DNA of 38,064 nucleotides from Clostridia bacterium (GCA_024404095.1 JAKSQO010000029.1:1-38064), one strand, 5' to 3'; positions 1 through 8,481 are shown, numbered from the stretch's first letter. Notes: generated from the sequence alone by a model not told the origin. A program made the numbers and translations.

Positions 1-93
1 GCAACAATCAACGCACAGGACGCAGATTATCTCCGTGAGGCAGCAACAGGCTTCGTAGTTATCGACCAGGTAACAGGCAAGGTTGCTGAGTAA
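1..93 (+). CDS. C-terminal end of an unidentified protein (partial)
   Basis: The window opens inside an open frame encoding 30 residues that end GFVVIDQVTGKVAE before a TAA stop at 91-93. A rho-independent terminator follows closely, so this is a real gene end rather than chance. Too little is present to identify a family. The remainder lies upstream of the window. Confidence 0.6.
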   Translation, partial: ATINAQDADYLREAATGFVVIDQVTGKVAE

Positions 94-118
94 TCAGTAG
101 ATTATCTATCCAATAACA

Positions 119-150
119 AAGGCGACAGAGGAAACTCTGCCGCCTTATTT
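119..150 (+). terminator. Rho-independent terminator of the upstream partial gene
   Basis: GGCGACAGAG (121-130), GAAA loop, CTCTGCCGCC (135-144) form a ten-position stem with one A-C mismatch, followed by TTATTTTAT. It sits 26 bases after the stop codon at 93. Confidence 0.8.
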
Positions 151-167
151 TATATTGAAACAATAAA

Positions 168-192
168 GAAAGGGTGTTTTGAGCACCCTTTC
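168..192 (-). terminator. Terminator of the tyrS-ogt unit, possibly bidirectional
   Basis: GAAAGGGTG (168-176) pairs perfectly with CACCCTTTC (184-192) around a seven-base loop. On the minus strand it overlaps the ogt stop codon (191-193) and runs into a T-rich tract. The plus-strand flank after 192 is also T-rich, so it could stop transcription from both sides. Confidence 0.7.
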
Positions 193-637
193 AGATTTTT
201 ATATTTTCTTTTTTCACAAGGTATTTCTTGACCTCAATTCCTGCCGAAAAACCGCCAAGTCCGGTTTTTGCTTTAACACGATGGCACGGAATAACAATAA
301 GAATAGGATTCCTGCCGACCGCATTTCCAACTGCGCGGCAGGCTTTTTTATTGCCCGCAAGCTCCGCAGCTTCGCTGTATGTCAGCGACTCTCCGTACGG
401 AATATTCAGAAGCACGTTCCAAACCTTTTTCTGAAATTCCGAGCCGTTTGGCTTCAACGGCAAATTAAACTCTGTTCTTTCTTCGTTAAAGTACTCTCTG
501 AGTTGACGAACAGCTTCCGCGGTAATTGTATCACCGACAGACTCTCCACCGTCAGAAATCGAAATTTCAGTAATTGATTCGGTATCTGAACAGATTTTAA
601 GAACTCCGACAGGTGAGCGAAAATACTCGCAAGCCAC
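191..637 (-). CDS. ogt: Methylated-DNA--[protein]-cysteine S-methyltransferase
   Basis: A 148-residue DNA repair protein that removes alkyl groups from O6 of guanine by suicidal transfer to its own cysteine. The acceptor motif PCHRV is intact near residue 115, preceded by the DNA-binding winged-helix region with IPYGESLTYSEAA and the conserved NAVGRNP. Length matches the short Ogt class without an AdaA domain. The start codon is GTG (635-637), two bases after the tyrS stop (640-642), so the gene is translationally close-coupled to tyrS and probably shares its T-box-controlled transcript. The ribosome binding site would lie within the last tyrS codons and is weak. Co-expression with tyrS probably reflects position rather than function. 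Confidence 0.93.
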   Translation of the reverse strand: MACEYFRSPVGVLKICSDTESITEISISDGGESVGDTITAEAVRQLREYFNEERTEFNLPLKPNGSEFQKKVWNVLLNIPYGESLTYSEAAELAGNKKACRAVGNAVGRNPILIVIPCHRVKAKTGLGGFSAGIEVKKYLVKKENIKI

Positions 638-639
638 TT

Positions 640-1863
640 TTATGCCTGAACCTTATGGAAAATCTTCTTGCCTTTTTTTACAATTATAGCGTTTGCTGCG
701 AGCTGGTCAGGTGTAAATGAAAGACCGATATCAGAAACCTTCTGATCGTCAACAGATACGCCGCCCTGCTGAACAAGACGTCTGCCCTCACCGCGTGACT
801 TTGTGATACCGAGCTTAAGAAGAATCTCAAGAATATCAATTTTTCCGTCTGTGAAATCGTCAGCTGTAAGAACGGTTGTGGGCATATTTGCGCTGTTTGC
901 TCCGCCTCCGAAGAGAGCCTTGGATGCTTCACGTGCCTTCTGAGCTTCTTCGTGACCGTGAACAAGCTTTGTAAGCTCATATGCAAGAATGTCCTTGGCT
1001 TCATTGAGCTTACTGCCTTCCCAGTCGCTCATAGCTTCAATTTCCTCAATCGGGAGGAATGTAAGCATACGGATGCACTTAAGAACATCGTCATCACCGA
1101 CATTACGCCAGTACTGATAGAACTCGTAGGGTGATGTCTTATTCGGGTCAAGCCATACAGCGTTGCCGGCTGTCTTACCCATCTTACGACCCTGTGAGTC
1201 GGTAAGAAGTGTGATTGTCATAGCGTGAGCGTCCTTGCCGAGCTTCTTTCTGATAAGCTCAGTACCGCCGAGCATATTTGACCACTGATCGTCACCGCCG
1301 AACTGCATATTACAGCCGTATTCCTTGTAAAGGTGATAGAAGTCATAGCTCTGCATAATCATGTAGTTGAACTCAAGGAAGCTGAGACCCTTTTCCATTC
1401 TCTGCTTGTAGCACTCGGCACGAAGCATATTGTTAACTGAGAAGCATGCGCCGACCTCACGGAGAAGGTCAACGTAGTTGAGCTTAAGAAGCCAGTCAGC
1501 ATTATTAACCATCTGTGCCTTGCCTTCACCGAATTCAATGAAGCGTTCCATCTGCTTTTTGAAGCATTCTGCGTTGTGGTTGATGTCCTCTTTTGTGAGC
1601 ATTTTTCTCATATCACTGCGGCCTGAGGGATCGCCGATCATTGTTGTACCGCCGCCGATGAGCGCAACAGGCTGGTTACCTGCCATCTGAAGTCTCTTCA
1701 TAAGTGTGAGAGCCATGAAATGACCTGCGGTAAGGCTGTCAGCCGTGCAGTCAAAGCCAATATAGAACTTTGCCTTTCCGCTGTTTACCATTGTTCTGAT
1801 TTCTTCTTCGTTGGTTACCTGAGCAATAAGTCCGCGGGCAACCAGTTCTTCGTAAATCTGCAT
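640..1863 (-). CDS. tyrS: Tyrosyl-tRNA synthetase
   Basis: A 407-residue class I aminoacyl-tRNA synthetase that charges tRNA-Tyr in the cytoplasm. The tyrosine-binding region carries YIGFDCTADSLTAGHF (HIGH-like signature), the catalytic loop reads KMGKTAGNAVWL (KMSKS-like), and an S4 RNA-binding domain closes the C-terminus (GEGRRLVQQGGVSV). I place the start at the ATG 1861-1863 (MQIYEEL), because AAAGGA lies eight bases upstream. A longer reading from a TTG at 1881 would swallow that site. The gene follows a tyrosine T-box leader, so expression should rise when uncharged tRNA-Tyr accumulates. ogt follows immediately. Confidence 0.97.
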   Translation of the reverse strand: MQIYEELVARGLIAQVTNEEEIRTMVNSGKAKFYIGFDCTADSLTAGHFMALTLMKRLQMAGNQPVALIGGGTTMIGDPSGRSDMRKMLTKEDINHNAECFKKQMERFIEFGEGKAQMVNNADWLLKLNYVDLLREVGACFSVNNMLRAECYKQRMEKGLSFLEFNYMIMQSYDFYHLYKEYGCNMQFGGDDQWSNMLGGTELIRKKLGKDAHAMTITLLTDSQGRKMGKTAGNAVWLDPNKTSPYEFYQYWRNVGDDDVLKCIRMLTFLPIEEIEAMSDWEGSKLNEAKDILAYELTKLVHGHEEAQKAREASKALFGGGANSANMPTTVLTADDFTDGKIDILEILLKLGITKSRGEGRRLVQQGGVSVDDQKVSDIGLSFTPDQLAANAIIVKKGKKIFHKVQA

Positions 1864-1890
1864 TTTACATATTCCTTTCAATATTTATTA

Positions 1891-2146
1891 AGGCAGAAAA
1901 AAGTCCTCTGCCAAAAGACAGAGGACGAATAAATCGTGTTACCACCTCTATTTATCAGTTCCTCACGAAACTGACCTCAGCGGGTGCAATGCACCCTAAC
2001 GCTTTAACGGGCGAACCCGATGCCGCCTAATAGGCTTCAGCGACACAACTCAGGGATGTATTTCAGAAATCCGCTCATGCTTTCTTACACCGACCGAAAG
2101 CTCTCTTTGCTTTACGAAAAACCTACTTTTTCCCGTCACAGTCATT
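1891..2146 (-). promoter_or_regulatory. T-box riboswitch leader, tyrosine-specific
   Basis: On the minus strand the leader carries the AGAGAG stem I motif and a GGTG-NAA apical loop. Its specifier loop reads GAAA-TAC-A, with the UAC (Tyr) codon at complement 2058-2060. The T-box core AGGTGGTAACACG is complement 1935-1947. A terminator hairpin (GTCCTCTG 1903-1910 against CAGAGGAC 1919-1926) and its T run precede tyrS. Specifier and downstream gene agree, which makes this the internal standard for reading the other two T-boxes in the window. Uncharged tRNA-Tyr should stabilise the antiterminator. Confidence 0.95.
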
Positions 2147-2152
2147 GCGAAA

Positions 2153-2181
2153 ATTATATATTTATTTTGTTTTTTTGTCAA
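2153..2181 (-). promoter_or_regulatory. Sigma-A promoter of the tyrS T-box leader
   Basis: On the minus strand, TTGACA (complement 2176-2181) is followed after 17 bases by TATAAT (complement 2153-2158). Both hexamers are perfect consensus. Start of transcription is expected near 2146. Confidence 0.9.
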
Positions 2182-2219
2182 GTCAAACAGCGCAACAAGT
2201 CTAATTTATTCGCACTTAC

Positions 2220-2248
2220 TTGACTATAAACGAAAAAAAGAGTAAAAT
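2220..2248 (+). promoter_or_regulatory. Sigma-A promoter of trmB
   Basis: TTGACT (2220-2225), 17-base spacer, TAAAAT (2243-2248), about 32 bases before the trmB start. It is back to back with the tyrS promoter on the other strand. Confidence 0.75.
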
Positions 2249-2280
2249 AACTCGAATAAAGTAATACGGAGCCGATATTT

Positions 2281-2958
2281 ATGCGAATGAGAAGAAAAAA
2301 GAATCTTGAGGAAAGACTTGAAGCCTGCGGAAATTATTTATTTACGATAAAATCCGATGACAAGAATTTCAGAACTGCTCTTGATGATAAAAAATATTTC
2401 AACTATGAGGAGCTTTTCGGCAACAATAATCCAATACATATGGAAATCGGATGCGGCAAAGGTCAATTTGTCTGTGAGATTGCGAAAAGAAACCCTGATA
2501 TAAATTATATTGCCGTTGAAAAAAGTGCGAACGTAATTGTGCAGGCGGTTGAAAAGGTGATTGAAGCCGGGCTTACAAATGTCCGCTTTATAAAAGGTGG
2601 AGCAGAATATCTTCCTTGCTATATTCCCGACGGTACTATCGAAAGATTGTATCTGAATTTTTCCTGTCCGTATCCGAAAAAACGATACGCTAACCACAGA
2701 CTGACAAACAAATCATTTCTTGCACTCTATGAAATGATGCTTGCTGACGGTGCGGAAATTCATCAGAAAACTGATAATATGCATTTCTTTGAGTATTCGA
2801 TAAATGAGCTTTCTGATTACGGATATACAATTAAAAATATTTCGCTCGACCTTCATAACAGTGATTTTGAGGGAAATATCGTGACTGAATATGAAAAGCG
2901 TTTTTCTGACCTCGGTCAGCCTATATACAGACTTGAAGCTTATCTTAAGAAAAATTAA
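2281..2958 (+). CDS. trmB: tRNA (guanine-N7-)-methyltransferase
   Basis: A 225-residue SAM-dependent methyltransferase that makes m7G46 in the tRNA variable loop. The SAM motif MEIGCGKGQF lies near residues 57-66 and the second acidic position YIAVEKS follows. The family region usually written DPWPKKRH reads here SCPYPKKRYANHR, so the usual Asp is Cys. The C-terminal TEYEKRF-LG-PIYR signature is intact. The first ATG (2281) gives MRMRRKKN, matching the family N-terminus; the in-frame ATG at 2287 is an alternative. It has its own promoter and probably continues into the lipoprotein gene 28 bases downstream. Confidence 0.95.
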   Translation: MRMRRKKNLEERLEACGNYLFTIKSDDKNFRTALDDKKYFNYEELFGNNNPIHMEIGCGKGQFVCEIAKRNPDINYIAVEKSANVIVQAVEKVIEAGLTNVRFIKGGAEYLPCYIPDGTIERLYLNFSCPYPKKRYANHRLTNKSFLALYEMMLADGAEIHQKTDNMHFFEYSINELSDYGYTIKNISLDLHNSDFEGNIVTEYEKRFSDLGQPIYRLEAYLKKN

Positions 2959-2986
2959 AAGTCAGAAAAAATACAGAGGTGATTTC

Positions 2987-4300
2987 ATGAATCAAAATGT
3001 TAAAAAAGTATTGGCGTTTGTGGTCTGTCTTACCGTTATTGCAACACTATTTGCGGCTTGTTCAAAGAATAATGTACTTGACGGACCGGGCATGGTGAAT
3101 AAAACAGGTGATACGACAGAGTGGGTGATTACTCCGAGCATTGACGCTGAGGCAATTGAACCGCTTGTCAGAGCTGATTTTAACGAATCAACTAATCACT
3201 ATGATATCAGCTTCGCTGACTGCTTCAGAATTAAGCAGAACGGTAAGTACGGCATTATTGATTTAAACGGCAAGATTGTTGTAAAGCCTCAGTTTGATGA
3301 GCTGTTTGCAATCAGAGGCAGTATGGATTTTCTTGGAGTAAAGATAAGCTCCAAAGGCGAACGTTCTCAGAAATACATTCATTACGGCACATTTAAAACT
3401 GAAAATGCGTATAAAAAGTATAATTCGGAGAAATATGAATATTATTGGAATACAAGGCTGACAAACCTTGTGCCTGTAAAAATTAAGGGTAATAAAATCG
3501 AAGAGGTTGAAATGAAGCCTATGGTGCCTGAGGTTGTAACAGGTGCTGTTAAAAATGACGGCAAGTTTGTTCCTGACGGCAAGTATGGCTTGTATGCTAA
3601 TTCGCAGAATGTTATGGGAATGGTATACAGCGGTGCTGGTCAGTTCAGTGACGGTAAGGTTGCGTTTAAATCGGGTGACAAATGGGGCTATATCGACTCC
3701 AACGGAAGAACTGCTATTCCGTTCCGCTATGATGCGGTTCCCGGTTACAGCGCTTTCGGTGGAGAGGATACACCGTATGAGAGCTACAGCGGCTTTGTCA
3801 CATTATTTAAAGATGGCAAATACGGCATTCTAAATGATGAGGGCAAAGAGATTGCTCAGTTTGTCTATGACGGTGCAACACCTGTTGTAAACGGTCAGGC
3901 GTTTGTAAACACCGACGGTAAATGGGGAGTTATCCTTGTGGGTGAGGTGCCTGTTGTTTCGGAAACAACAACTGCTGATGTAACGGAAGCGACAACTTCT
4001 GTAACCGAAAAGACAACAGAAAAAACCAAAACCGAAAGAACAACTGAAAAAACAACGGAAACAACCGATGAGGACGAGGAAGAGAGCACAACAAGAAAGT
4101 CCGAATACAGCAAGGGCTCATATCACGTAAACGGCGAAGTTAATGTGCGCAGAACATCGAATACAAACAGCGACAACGTAATCGGAAGTATCGGCGAAGG
4201 CGAAAAGATTTACGTTGACAGCGTTGACGGTGTGTGGGGTCATGTTTCATATGACGGATATGACGGCTGGGTATACCTCGGACTCTGTGAGAAAGACTGA
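2987..4300 (+). CDS. Secreted lipoprotein with WG repeats and a C-terminal SH3 domain
   Basis: A 437-residue predicted lipoprotein. The N-terminus MNQNVKKVLAFVVCL runs into a hydrophobic stretch and the lipobox LFAAC-S, so the mature protein should be lipid-anchored on the outer face of the membrane. The body has WG-type repeats, recognisable as KYGIIDLNGKIVVKPQFDE, KWGYIDSNGRTAIPFRYDA and KYGILNDEGKEIAQFVYDG. A Thr/Glu/Lys-rich linker (about residues 325-370) leads to a bacterial SH3 domain (LNVRR-like VNVRRTSNTNSDNVIG; final DGWVYLGLCE), likely a wall-binding module. The start at 2987 is chosen because AGAGGTG lies just upstream and it exposes a proper signal peptide; the frame is open further upstream but overlaps trmB. 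No enzymatic function can be inferred. Confidence 0.85.
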   Translation: MNQNVKKVLAFVVCLTVIATLFAACSKNNVLDGPGMVNKTGDTTEWVITPSIDAEAIEPLVRADFNESTNHYDISFADCFRIKQNGKYGIIDLNGKIVVKPQFDELFAIRGSMDFLGVKISSKGERSQKYIHYGTFKTENAYKKYNSEKYEYYWNTRLTNLVPVKIKGNKIEEVEMKPMVPEVVTGAVKNDGKFVPDGKYGLYANSQNVMGMVYSGAGQFSDGKVAFKSGDKWGYIDSNGRTAIPFRYDAVPGYSAFGGEDTPYESYSGFVTLFKDGKYGILNDEGKEIAQFVYDGATPVVNGQAFVNTDGKWGVILVGEVPVVSETTTADVTEATTSVTEKTTEKTKTERTTEKTTETTDEDEEESTTRKSEYSKGSYHVNGEVNVRRTSNTNSDNVIGSIGEGEKIYVDSVDGVWGHVSYDGYDGWVYLGLCEKD

Positions 4301-4305
4301 TTGCT

Positions 4306-5028
4306 ATGATTCAAAGACTGGACAAACTTATTTCATCACAGGGTATGTATACGCGCAAGGAAGCGCAGCAGATGATTAAAAGCGGAGCTGTAAAGGTGGA
4401 TGGAATCAGCATACGCGACAGGGGAGCACACGTTGACCCCGATACGGCAAAGATTGAGATAAGCGGCAAGCCTTTTTCACTTGAGCAGTTTGTCTACCTT
4501 ATGCTGAATAAGCCCAAGGGTGTTGTAAGTGCGACAAATGACAGGAATGTTAAAACGGTTGTTGACCTTGCTCCCGACGAGATGAAAGGCCGCAATCTTT
4601 TTCCCGCAGGACGGCTTGATATCACAACAACAGGTTTTGTGCTTCTGACGGATGACGGTGATTTCGCGCATCGCATACTTTCACCGAAAAATCATATTGA
4701 GAAAACATATGAGGCTCGGCTTGCTGAGAGAGTAACGGAGGCTCAACTGAAGCAGGTGGCAGAGGGCATTGTTCTCGGTGACGGAACAGAGTGCCTGCCT
4801 GCAAAGCTCAGAGTGCTTGAGGACGGCGAAAATCCGCTTGTTGAAATCAAAATCTGCGAGGGAAAGTATCATCAGATTAAGCGTATGTTTGCGGCGGCAG
4901 GCAACGGAGTTGTTGAGCTTAAGCGTACCCGAATGGGACAGCTTCAACTTGACCCAAACCTTGCCGAGGGCGAGTGCAGAAAGCTTACCGAGGATGAAGT
5001 GAAGCTGATTGAAGTCAGAAAGACTTAA
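4306..5028 (+). CDS. rRNA pseudouridine synthase, RsuA/RluB/RluE family
   Basis: A 240-residue enzyme that isomerises a uridine in rRNA. An N-terminal S4 domain (residues 1-60, MIQRLDKLISSQGMYTRKEA) is followed by the synthase domain with GRLDITTTG, where Asp105 is the expected catalytic aspartate, and the family KTYEARL and GKYHQIKRMFAAAG motifs. Length is typical. It starts five bases after the lipoprotein stop, so it is cotranscribed with trmB and the lipoprotein gene. The target position (16S or 23S) cannot be told from the sequence. A weak A/T-rich hairpin (5032-5052) follows and may end the transcript. Confidence 0.93.
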   Translation: MIQRLDKLISSQGMYTRKEAQQMIKSGAVKVDGISIRDRGAHVDPDTAKIEISGKPFSLEQFVYLMLNKPKGVVSATNDRNVKTVVDLAPDEMKGRNLFPAGRLDITTTGFVLLTDDGDFAHRILSPKNHIEKTYEARLAERVTEAQLKQVAEGIVLGDGTECLPAKLRVLEDGENPLVEIKICEGKYHQIKRMFAAAGNGVVELKRTRMGQLQLDPNLAEGECRKLTEDEVKLIEVRKT

Positions 5029-5056
5029 ATGTTTATTTTTCCTGAAAATAAAATTC

Positions 5057-5085
5057 TTGACTTTTTTATTTATTTAACTTATAAT
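5057..5085 (+). promoter_or_regulatory. Sigma-A promoter of greA
   Basis: TTGACT (5057-5062), 17-base spacer, perfect TATAAT (5080-5085). The roughly 60-base 5' UTR contains a short hairpin, GGTGC (5103-5107) with GCACC (5117-5121), of unknown significance. AAAGGAATG precedes the ATG. Confidence 0.85.
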
Positions 5086-5150
5086 AACAACATTGCCATA
5101 TAGGTGCGATTAGCAGGCACCCATTACGAACTTGAAAGGAATGAATTATA

Positions 5151-5627
5151 ATGGCAGACGAGATCTTGTTGACCGCTGAAGCATATCACAAGAAGTTAGA
5201 AGAACTTGAGTATCTCAGAACAAAAGGCAGAGATGAAATTGCCGAAAGAATCAAAGAGGCAAGAAGCTTCGGTGACTTATCAGAAAACAGCGAGTATGAT
5301 GAAGCTCTTAACGATCAGGCAAAGATGGAAGAAAAAATTTCTCAGCTTGAGAGCGTAATCAAAAAGGCAAAGATTCTTGACGAGAACGACATTTCAACCG
5401 AGAATATTCACGTTGGTTCAAAGGTAAAAATCCGCGATGTTGATTATGACGAAATTGAGGAATACAAAATCCTCGGAGAGTCACAGGCTAACCCCGATGA
5501 AGGTATCATTTCCGACCAGTCAGCTGTCGGTAAGGCTCTTATCGGAAACAAGGTAGGCGACATTGTAAAGGTTAATCTTCCCAACGGAAACGTTATCTCT
5601 TTTGAGGTTCTTGAAATTTCCAAATAA
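5151..5627 (+). CDS. greA: Transcription elongation factor GreA
   Basis: A 158-residue factor that enters the RNA polymerase secondary channel and stimulates cleavage of backtracked transcripts. The N-terminal antiparallel coiled coil is visible (residues 1-75, with the RPEI-like region and the acidic tip DLSENSEYDEA), followed by the globular FKBP-like domain ending KVNLPNGNVISFEVLEI. Length is exactly that of the family. It is flanked by its own promoter and a terminator, so it is probably mostly monocistronic, with possible read-through into lysS. Confidence 0.97.
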   Translation: MADEILLTAEAYHKKLEELEYLRTKGRDEIAERIKEARSFGDLSENSEYDEALNDQAKMEEKISQLESVIKKAKILDENDISTENIHVGSKVKIRDVDYDEIEEYKILGESQANPDEGIISDQSAVGKALIGNKVGDIVKVNLPNGNVISFEVLEISK

Positions 5628-5632
5628 AATAT

Positions 5633-5665
5633 TCGGGCGAGGGATCAGGTCCTCCGCCCGATTTA
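5633..5665 (+). terminator. Terminator between greA and lysS
   Basis: TCGGGCGAGGGA (5633-5644) and TCCTCCGCCCGA (5650-5661) form a GC-rich stem with one mismatch around a five-base loop. The following ATTTATA is a weak T tract, so termination may be partial. I see no strong separate lysS promoter, which fits read-through. Confidence 0.65.
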
Positions 5666-5708
5666 TACGTTTTAATAATGAATAAATTCATTGGATAGGA
5701 GAGTTAAA

Positions 5709-7637
5709 ATGGCTGAAAACAAGAACGTAAATGCAGTCGAAAAGGAACAGGACACCAATGCTCTTCGTCAGATTCGTGTTGACAAGCTCCAGGAGCTTCA
5801 GAAGGCTGGCAAAGACCCGTTCCAGATTACAAAATATGATCAGACGCACCACTCAGCTGATATCAAGGCTGATTTTGAAGCACTTGAAGGCAAGACAGTT
5901 TCAATCGCAGGTCGTATGATGTCAAAGCGTATTATGGGTAAGGCATCATTCTGCAATGTCCGTGACCTTAAGGGTGATATTCAGTCCTACGTTGCAAGAG
6001 ACAGCATAGGTGAGGATGCATATAAAGACTTCAAAAAGATGGATATTGGTGATATTGTCGGTATCAAGGGTGAGGTTTTCAAGACAAAAACAGGCGAAAT
6101 CTCAATTCACGCATCTGAGGTTACTCTCCTTTCAAAGAGCCTTCAGGTTCTTCCTGAGAAGTATCACGGTCTTACGAATACTGACCTTCGTTACCGTCAG
6201 CGTTATACTGACCTTGTAATGAATCCCGATGTCAGAGAGACATTCATAAAGCGTTCAAAGATTATCAGCTCTATCCGCCGTTATCTTGACAACGAGGGCT
6301 TTATGGAAGTCGAGACTCCGATGCTTGTTTCAAATGCAGGCGGTGCTGCTGCGCGTCCGTTTGAAACTCATTACAATGCACTTGACGAGGATGTTAAGCT
6401 TCGTATTTCTCTTGAGCTTTACCTCAAGCGTCTTATTGTCGGCGGTCTTGAGAGAGTTTATGAAATCGGTCGAGTTTTCCGCAACGAGGGTGTTGATACA
6501 CGTCACAATCCCGAGTTCACACTTATGGAGCTCTATCAGGCATATACAGACTACCACGGTATGATGGATCTTACCGAAAATCTTTTCCGTTACCTTGCAA
6601 ACGAGGTTTGCGGCACAACAGAAATCAAGTACGGCGAGAACGTAATTGACCTCGGCAAGCCCTTTGAAAGACTGACAATGACTGACGCTGTTAAGAAGTA
6701 TGCAGGCGTTGATTTTGACGCAATCAAGGATACTGCCGAAGCAAAGAAGGTTGCTGACGAGCATAACGTAGAATATGAGGAGCGCCATCAGAAGGGCGAT
6801 ATTCTTAATCTCTTCTTTGAGGAGTTCTGCGAGGAGAAGCTTATTCAGCCGACATTTATTATGGATCATCCTGTTGATGTTTCACCTCTTACCAAGAGAA
6901 AGCCTGACAGACCTGAGCAGGTTGAGCGTTTTGAGCTTTTTATCAACACATGGGAGATGTGCAACGCTTACTCAGAGCTTAATGACCCCATTGACCAGCG
7001 TGAGCGTTTCAAGGCACAGGATGCCGCCGCTGACGCAGGTGATGAAGAAGCTAACCACACAGATGAGGACTTCCTCAATGCTCTTGAAATCGGTATGCCC
7101 CCGACAGGCGGTATCGGTTACGGTATTGACCGTCTTGTTATGCTTCTTACCGATAGTCCGGCAATCCGTGACGTTCTTCTTTTCCCGACAATGAAGAGCC
7201 TTGACGGCGGTTCAAAGAGCGAGAAGAAGGCAGAAGCAGAGCCTGTTGTTGAGGAAAAAATTGATTTCTCAAAGGTTGAGATTGAGCCTTTGTTTAAGGA
7301 TTACGTCGATTTTGACACATTCTCAAAATCAGACTTCCGTGCGGTAAAGGTTCTTGCTTGCGAAGCTGTCAAAAAGTCAAAGAAGCTCCTTAACTTCACA
7401 CTTGATGACGGTACAGGCGAAAACAGAACAATCCTCAGCGGAATTCACGAATTCTATGAGCCCGAGGAGCTTGTTGGCAAGACACTTCTTGCTATCACAA
7501 ATCTTCCTCCGCGTCCGATGATGGGCATTGACTCCTGCGGTATGCTTATCTCCGCAGTTCATAACGAAGAGGGCGAAGAAAAGCTTCATCTTCTTATGCT
7601 CGATAACCACATTCCTGCCGGCGCAAAGATGTACTGA
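5709..7637 (+). CDS. lysS: Lysyl-tRNA synthetase (class II) with C-terminal EMAPII/Trbp111-like tRNA-binding domain
   Basis: A 642-residue enzyme charging tRNA-Lys. An N-terminal OB anticodon-binding domain (roughly 50-170) leads into the class II core with motif 2 (YEIGRVFRNEGVDTRHNPEF) and motif 3 (GGIGYGIDRLVMLL), ending near residue 500. An acidic linker is followed by an extra OB domain from about residue 537 (SDFRAVKVLACEAV, ILSGIHEFYEPEEL, NLPPRPMMGIDSCGMLIS) of the kind usually found on MetRS or as free Trbp111. Most bacterial LysRS stop near 500 residues, so this is a fusion. Start at ATG 5709 is supported by AGGAGAG; a TTG at 5691 would include the ribosome site. Confidence 0.95.
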   Translation: MAENKNVNAVEKEQDTNALRQIRVDKLQELQKAGKDPFQITKYDQTHHSADIKADFEALEGKTVSIAGRMMSKRIMGKASFCNVRDLKGDIQSYVARDSIGEDAYKDFKKMDIGDIVGIKGEVFKTKTGEISIHASEVTLLSKSLQVLPEKYHGLTNTDLRYRQRYTDLVMNPDVRETFIKRSKIISSIRRYLDNEGFMEVETPMLVSNAGGAAARPFETHYNALDEDVKLRISLELYLKRLIVGGLERVYEIGRVFRNEGVDTRHNPEFTLMELYQAYTDYHGMMDLTENLFRYLANEVCGTTEIKYGENVIDLGKPFERLTMTDAVKKYAGVDFDAIKDTAEAKKVADEHNVEYEERHQKGDILNLFFEEFCEEKLIQPTFIMDHPVDVSPLTKRKPDRPEQVERFELFINTWEMCNAYSELNDPIDQRERFKAQDAAADAGDEEANHTDEDFLNALEIGMPPTGGIGYGIDRLVMLLTDSPAIRDVLLFPTMKSLDGGSKSEKKAEAEPVVEEKIDFSKVEIEPLFKDYVDFDTFSKSDFRAVKVLACEAVKKSKKLLNFTLDDGTGENRTILSGIHEFYEPEELVGKTLLAITNLPPRPMMGIDSCGMLISAVHNEEGEEKLHLLMLDNHIPAGAKMY

Positions 7638-7651
7638 TAAACTAAAATAAG

Positions 7652-7686
7652 AAAGTCTGAGAGGATGATTCCTTTCAGACTTTTTT
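7652..7686 (+). terminator. lysS terminator
   Basis: AAAGTCTGA (7652-7660) pairs with TCAGACTTT (7675-7683), extended inside by GAGG/CCTT, and runs into TTTTTT. It also lies just past the end of the convergent deoR-type gene. Confidence 0.88.
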
Positions 7687-7687
7687 G

Positions 7688-8455
7688 CTATATTTCGATG
7701 GTGTGAAGCTTTATTTTATGATTATTTATCTCTTTTAAAACACATTGCGGGATGCTGTGAGTATTATCGGTTACAATCTCATCTATGTGTTTAAGCGTAG
7801 AAAAACGGTAAACCGATTTCTGGCTGAATTTGTTGCTTTCAACCACAAGAATAACTCTGTCAGCGGCTTTCATCATGCCTGCGATTATTTCGCCCTCCTC
7901 ATCGGACGAACACATAATACCGTTTTCATCAATGCCGACGGCGCTGATTATGGCGGTGTCCGCTCTGTAACGTGCAATCTGATTCTGTGTTTCCGAGCCG
8001 AAGCAGAAACGTTCATCTGCATTTAAATGTCCGCCGGTCAGAATTACGGTGGCAGGGGATGAACCGAAAATCTCCGCTATTGAAACAGAATTTGTTATAA
8101 CCGTCCTTGCGTTAATTTGCGAACAGGAGGAGGCGACTGCTTCAATGGTTGTGCCGACTGAAAAAAATAAAACGCCGCTGTTTCTGATAAGGTTTGCCGT
8201 ATAAGCGCCGAGTGCATTCTTGATATGCATATTGGTGCTTTTCCTTTTTAAATAATGACCTTCATGCTCGTTTATTCTGATCGGAACAGCTCCGCCGTGA
8301 ACCTTGCTGAGTATGTTCTGACTGCAAAGAGCATTGATATCCCGCCTTACTGTTTCAAAAGAAACACCGAGTTCAGAGGCAACCTTGCTGATGATGACTT
8401 CGCCGTCTCTGAAGGCTATTTTTTTAATCATTTCCTGCCTTGCATCCGAAAGCAT
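7688..8455 (-). CDS. DeoR-family transcriptional regulator, GlpR-like
   Basis: A 255-residue repressor-type protein. The N-terminal winged helix-turn-helix is clear (residues 1-55; VSFETVRRDINAL is the recognition-helix signature), followed by the DeoR C-terminal sugar-phosphate sensor domain with FFSVGTTIEAVAS, ILTGGHLN, and DTAIISAVGIDENG. It is divergently transcribed from the glycerol-3-phosphate dehydrogenase operon, so a GlpR role responding to glycerol-3-phosphate is the best inference, though DeoR proteins for other sugar phosphates look alike. The start ATG at 8455 has GGGAGG eight bases upstream. Confidence 0.88.
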   Translation of the reverse strand: MLSDARQEMIKKIAFRDGEVIISKVASELGVSFETVRRDINALCSQNILSKVHGGAVPIRINEHEGHYLKRKSTNMHIKNALGAYTANLIRNSGVLFFSVGTTIEAVASSCSQINARTVITNSVSIAEIFGSSPATVILTGGHLNADERFCFGSETQNQIARYRADTAIISAVGIDENGIMCSSDEEGEIIAGMMKAADRVILVVESNKFSQKSVYRFSTLKHIDEIVTDNTHSIPQCVLKEINNHKIKLHTIEI

Positions 8456-8481
8456 TTCATCGACCTCCCTTTTGCTTTTTT

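Noticed and set aside
6330..6869. A 179-codon minus-strand open frame inside lysS
   Set aside because: Antisense shadow of the conserved class II core; no start signals and no family resemblance.
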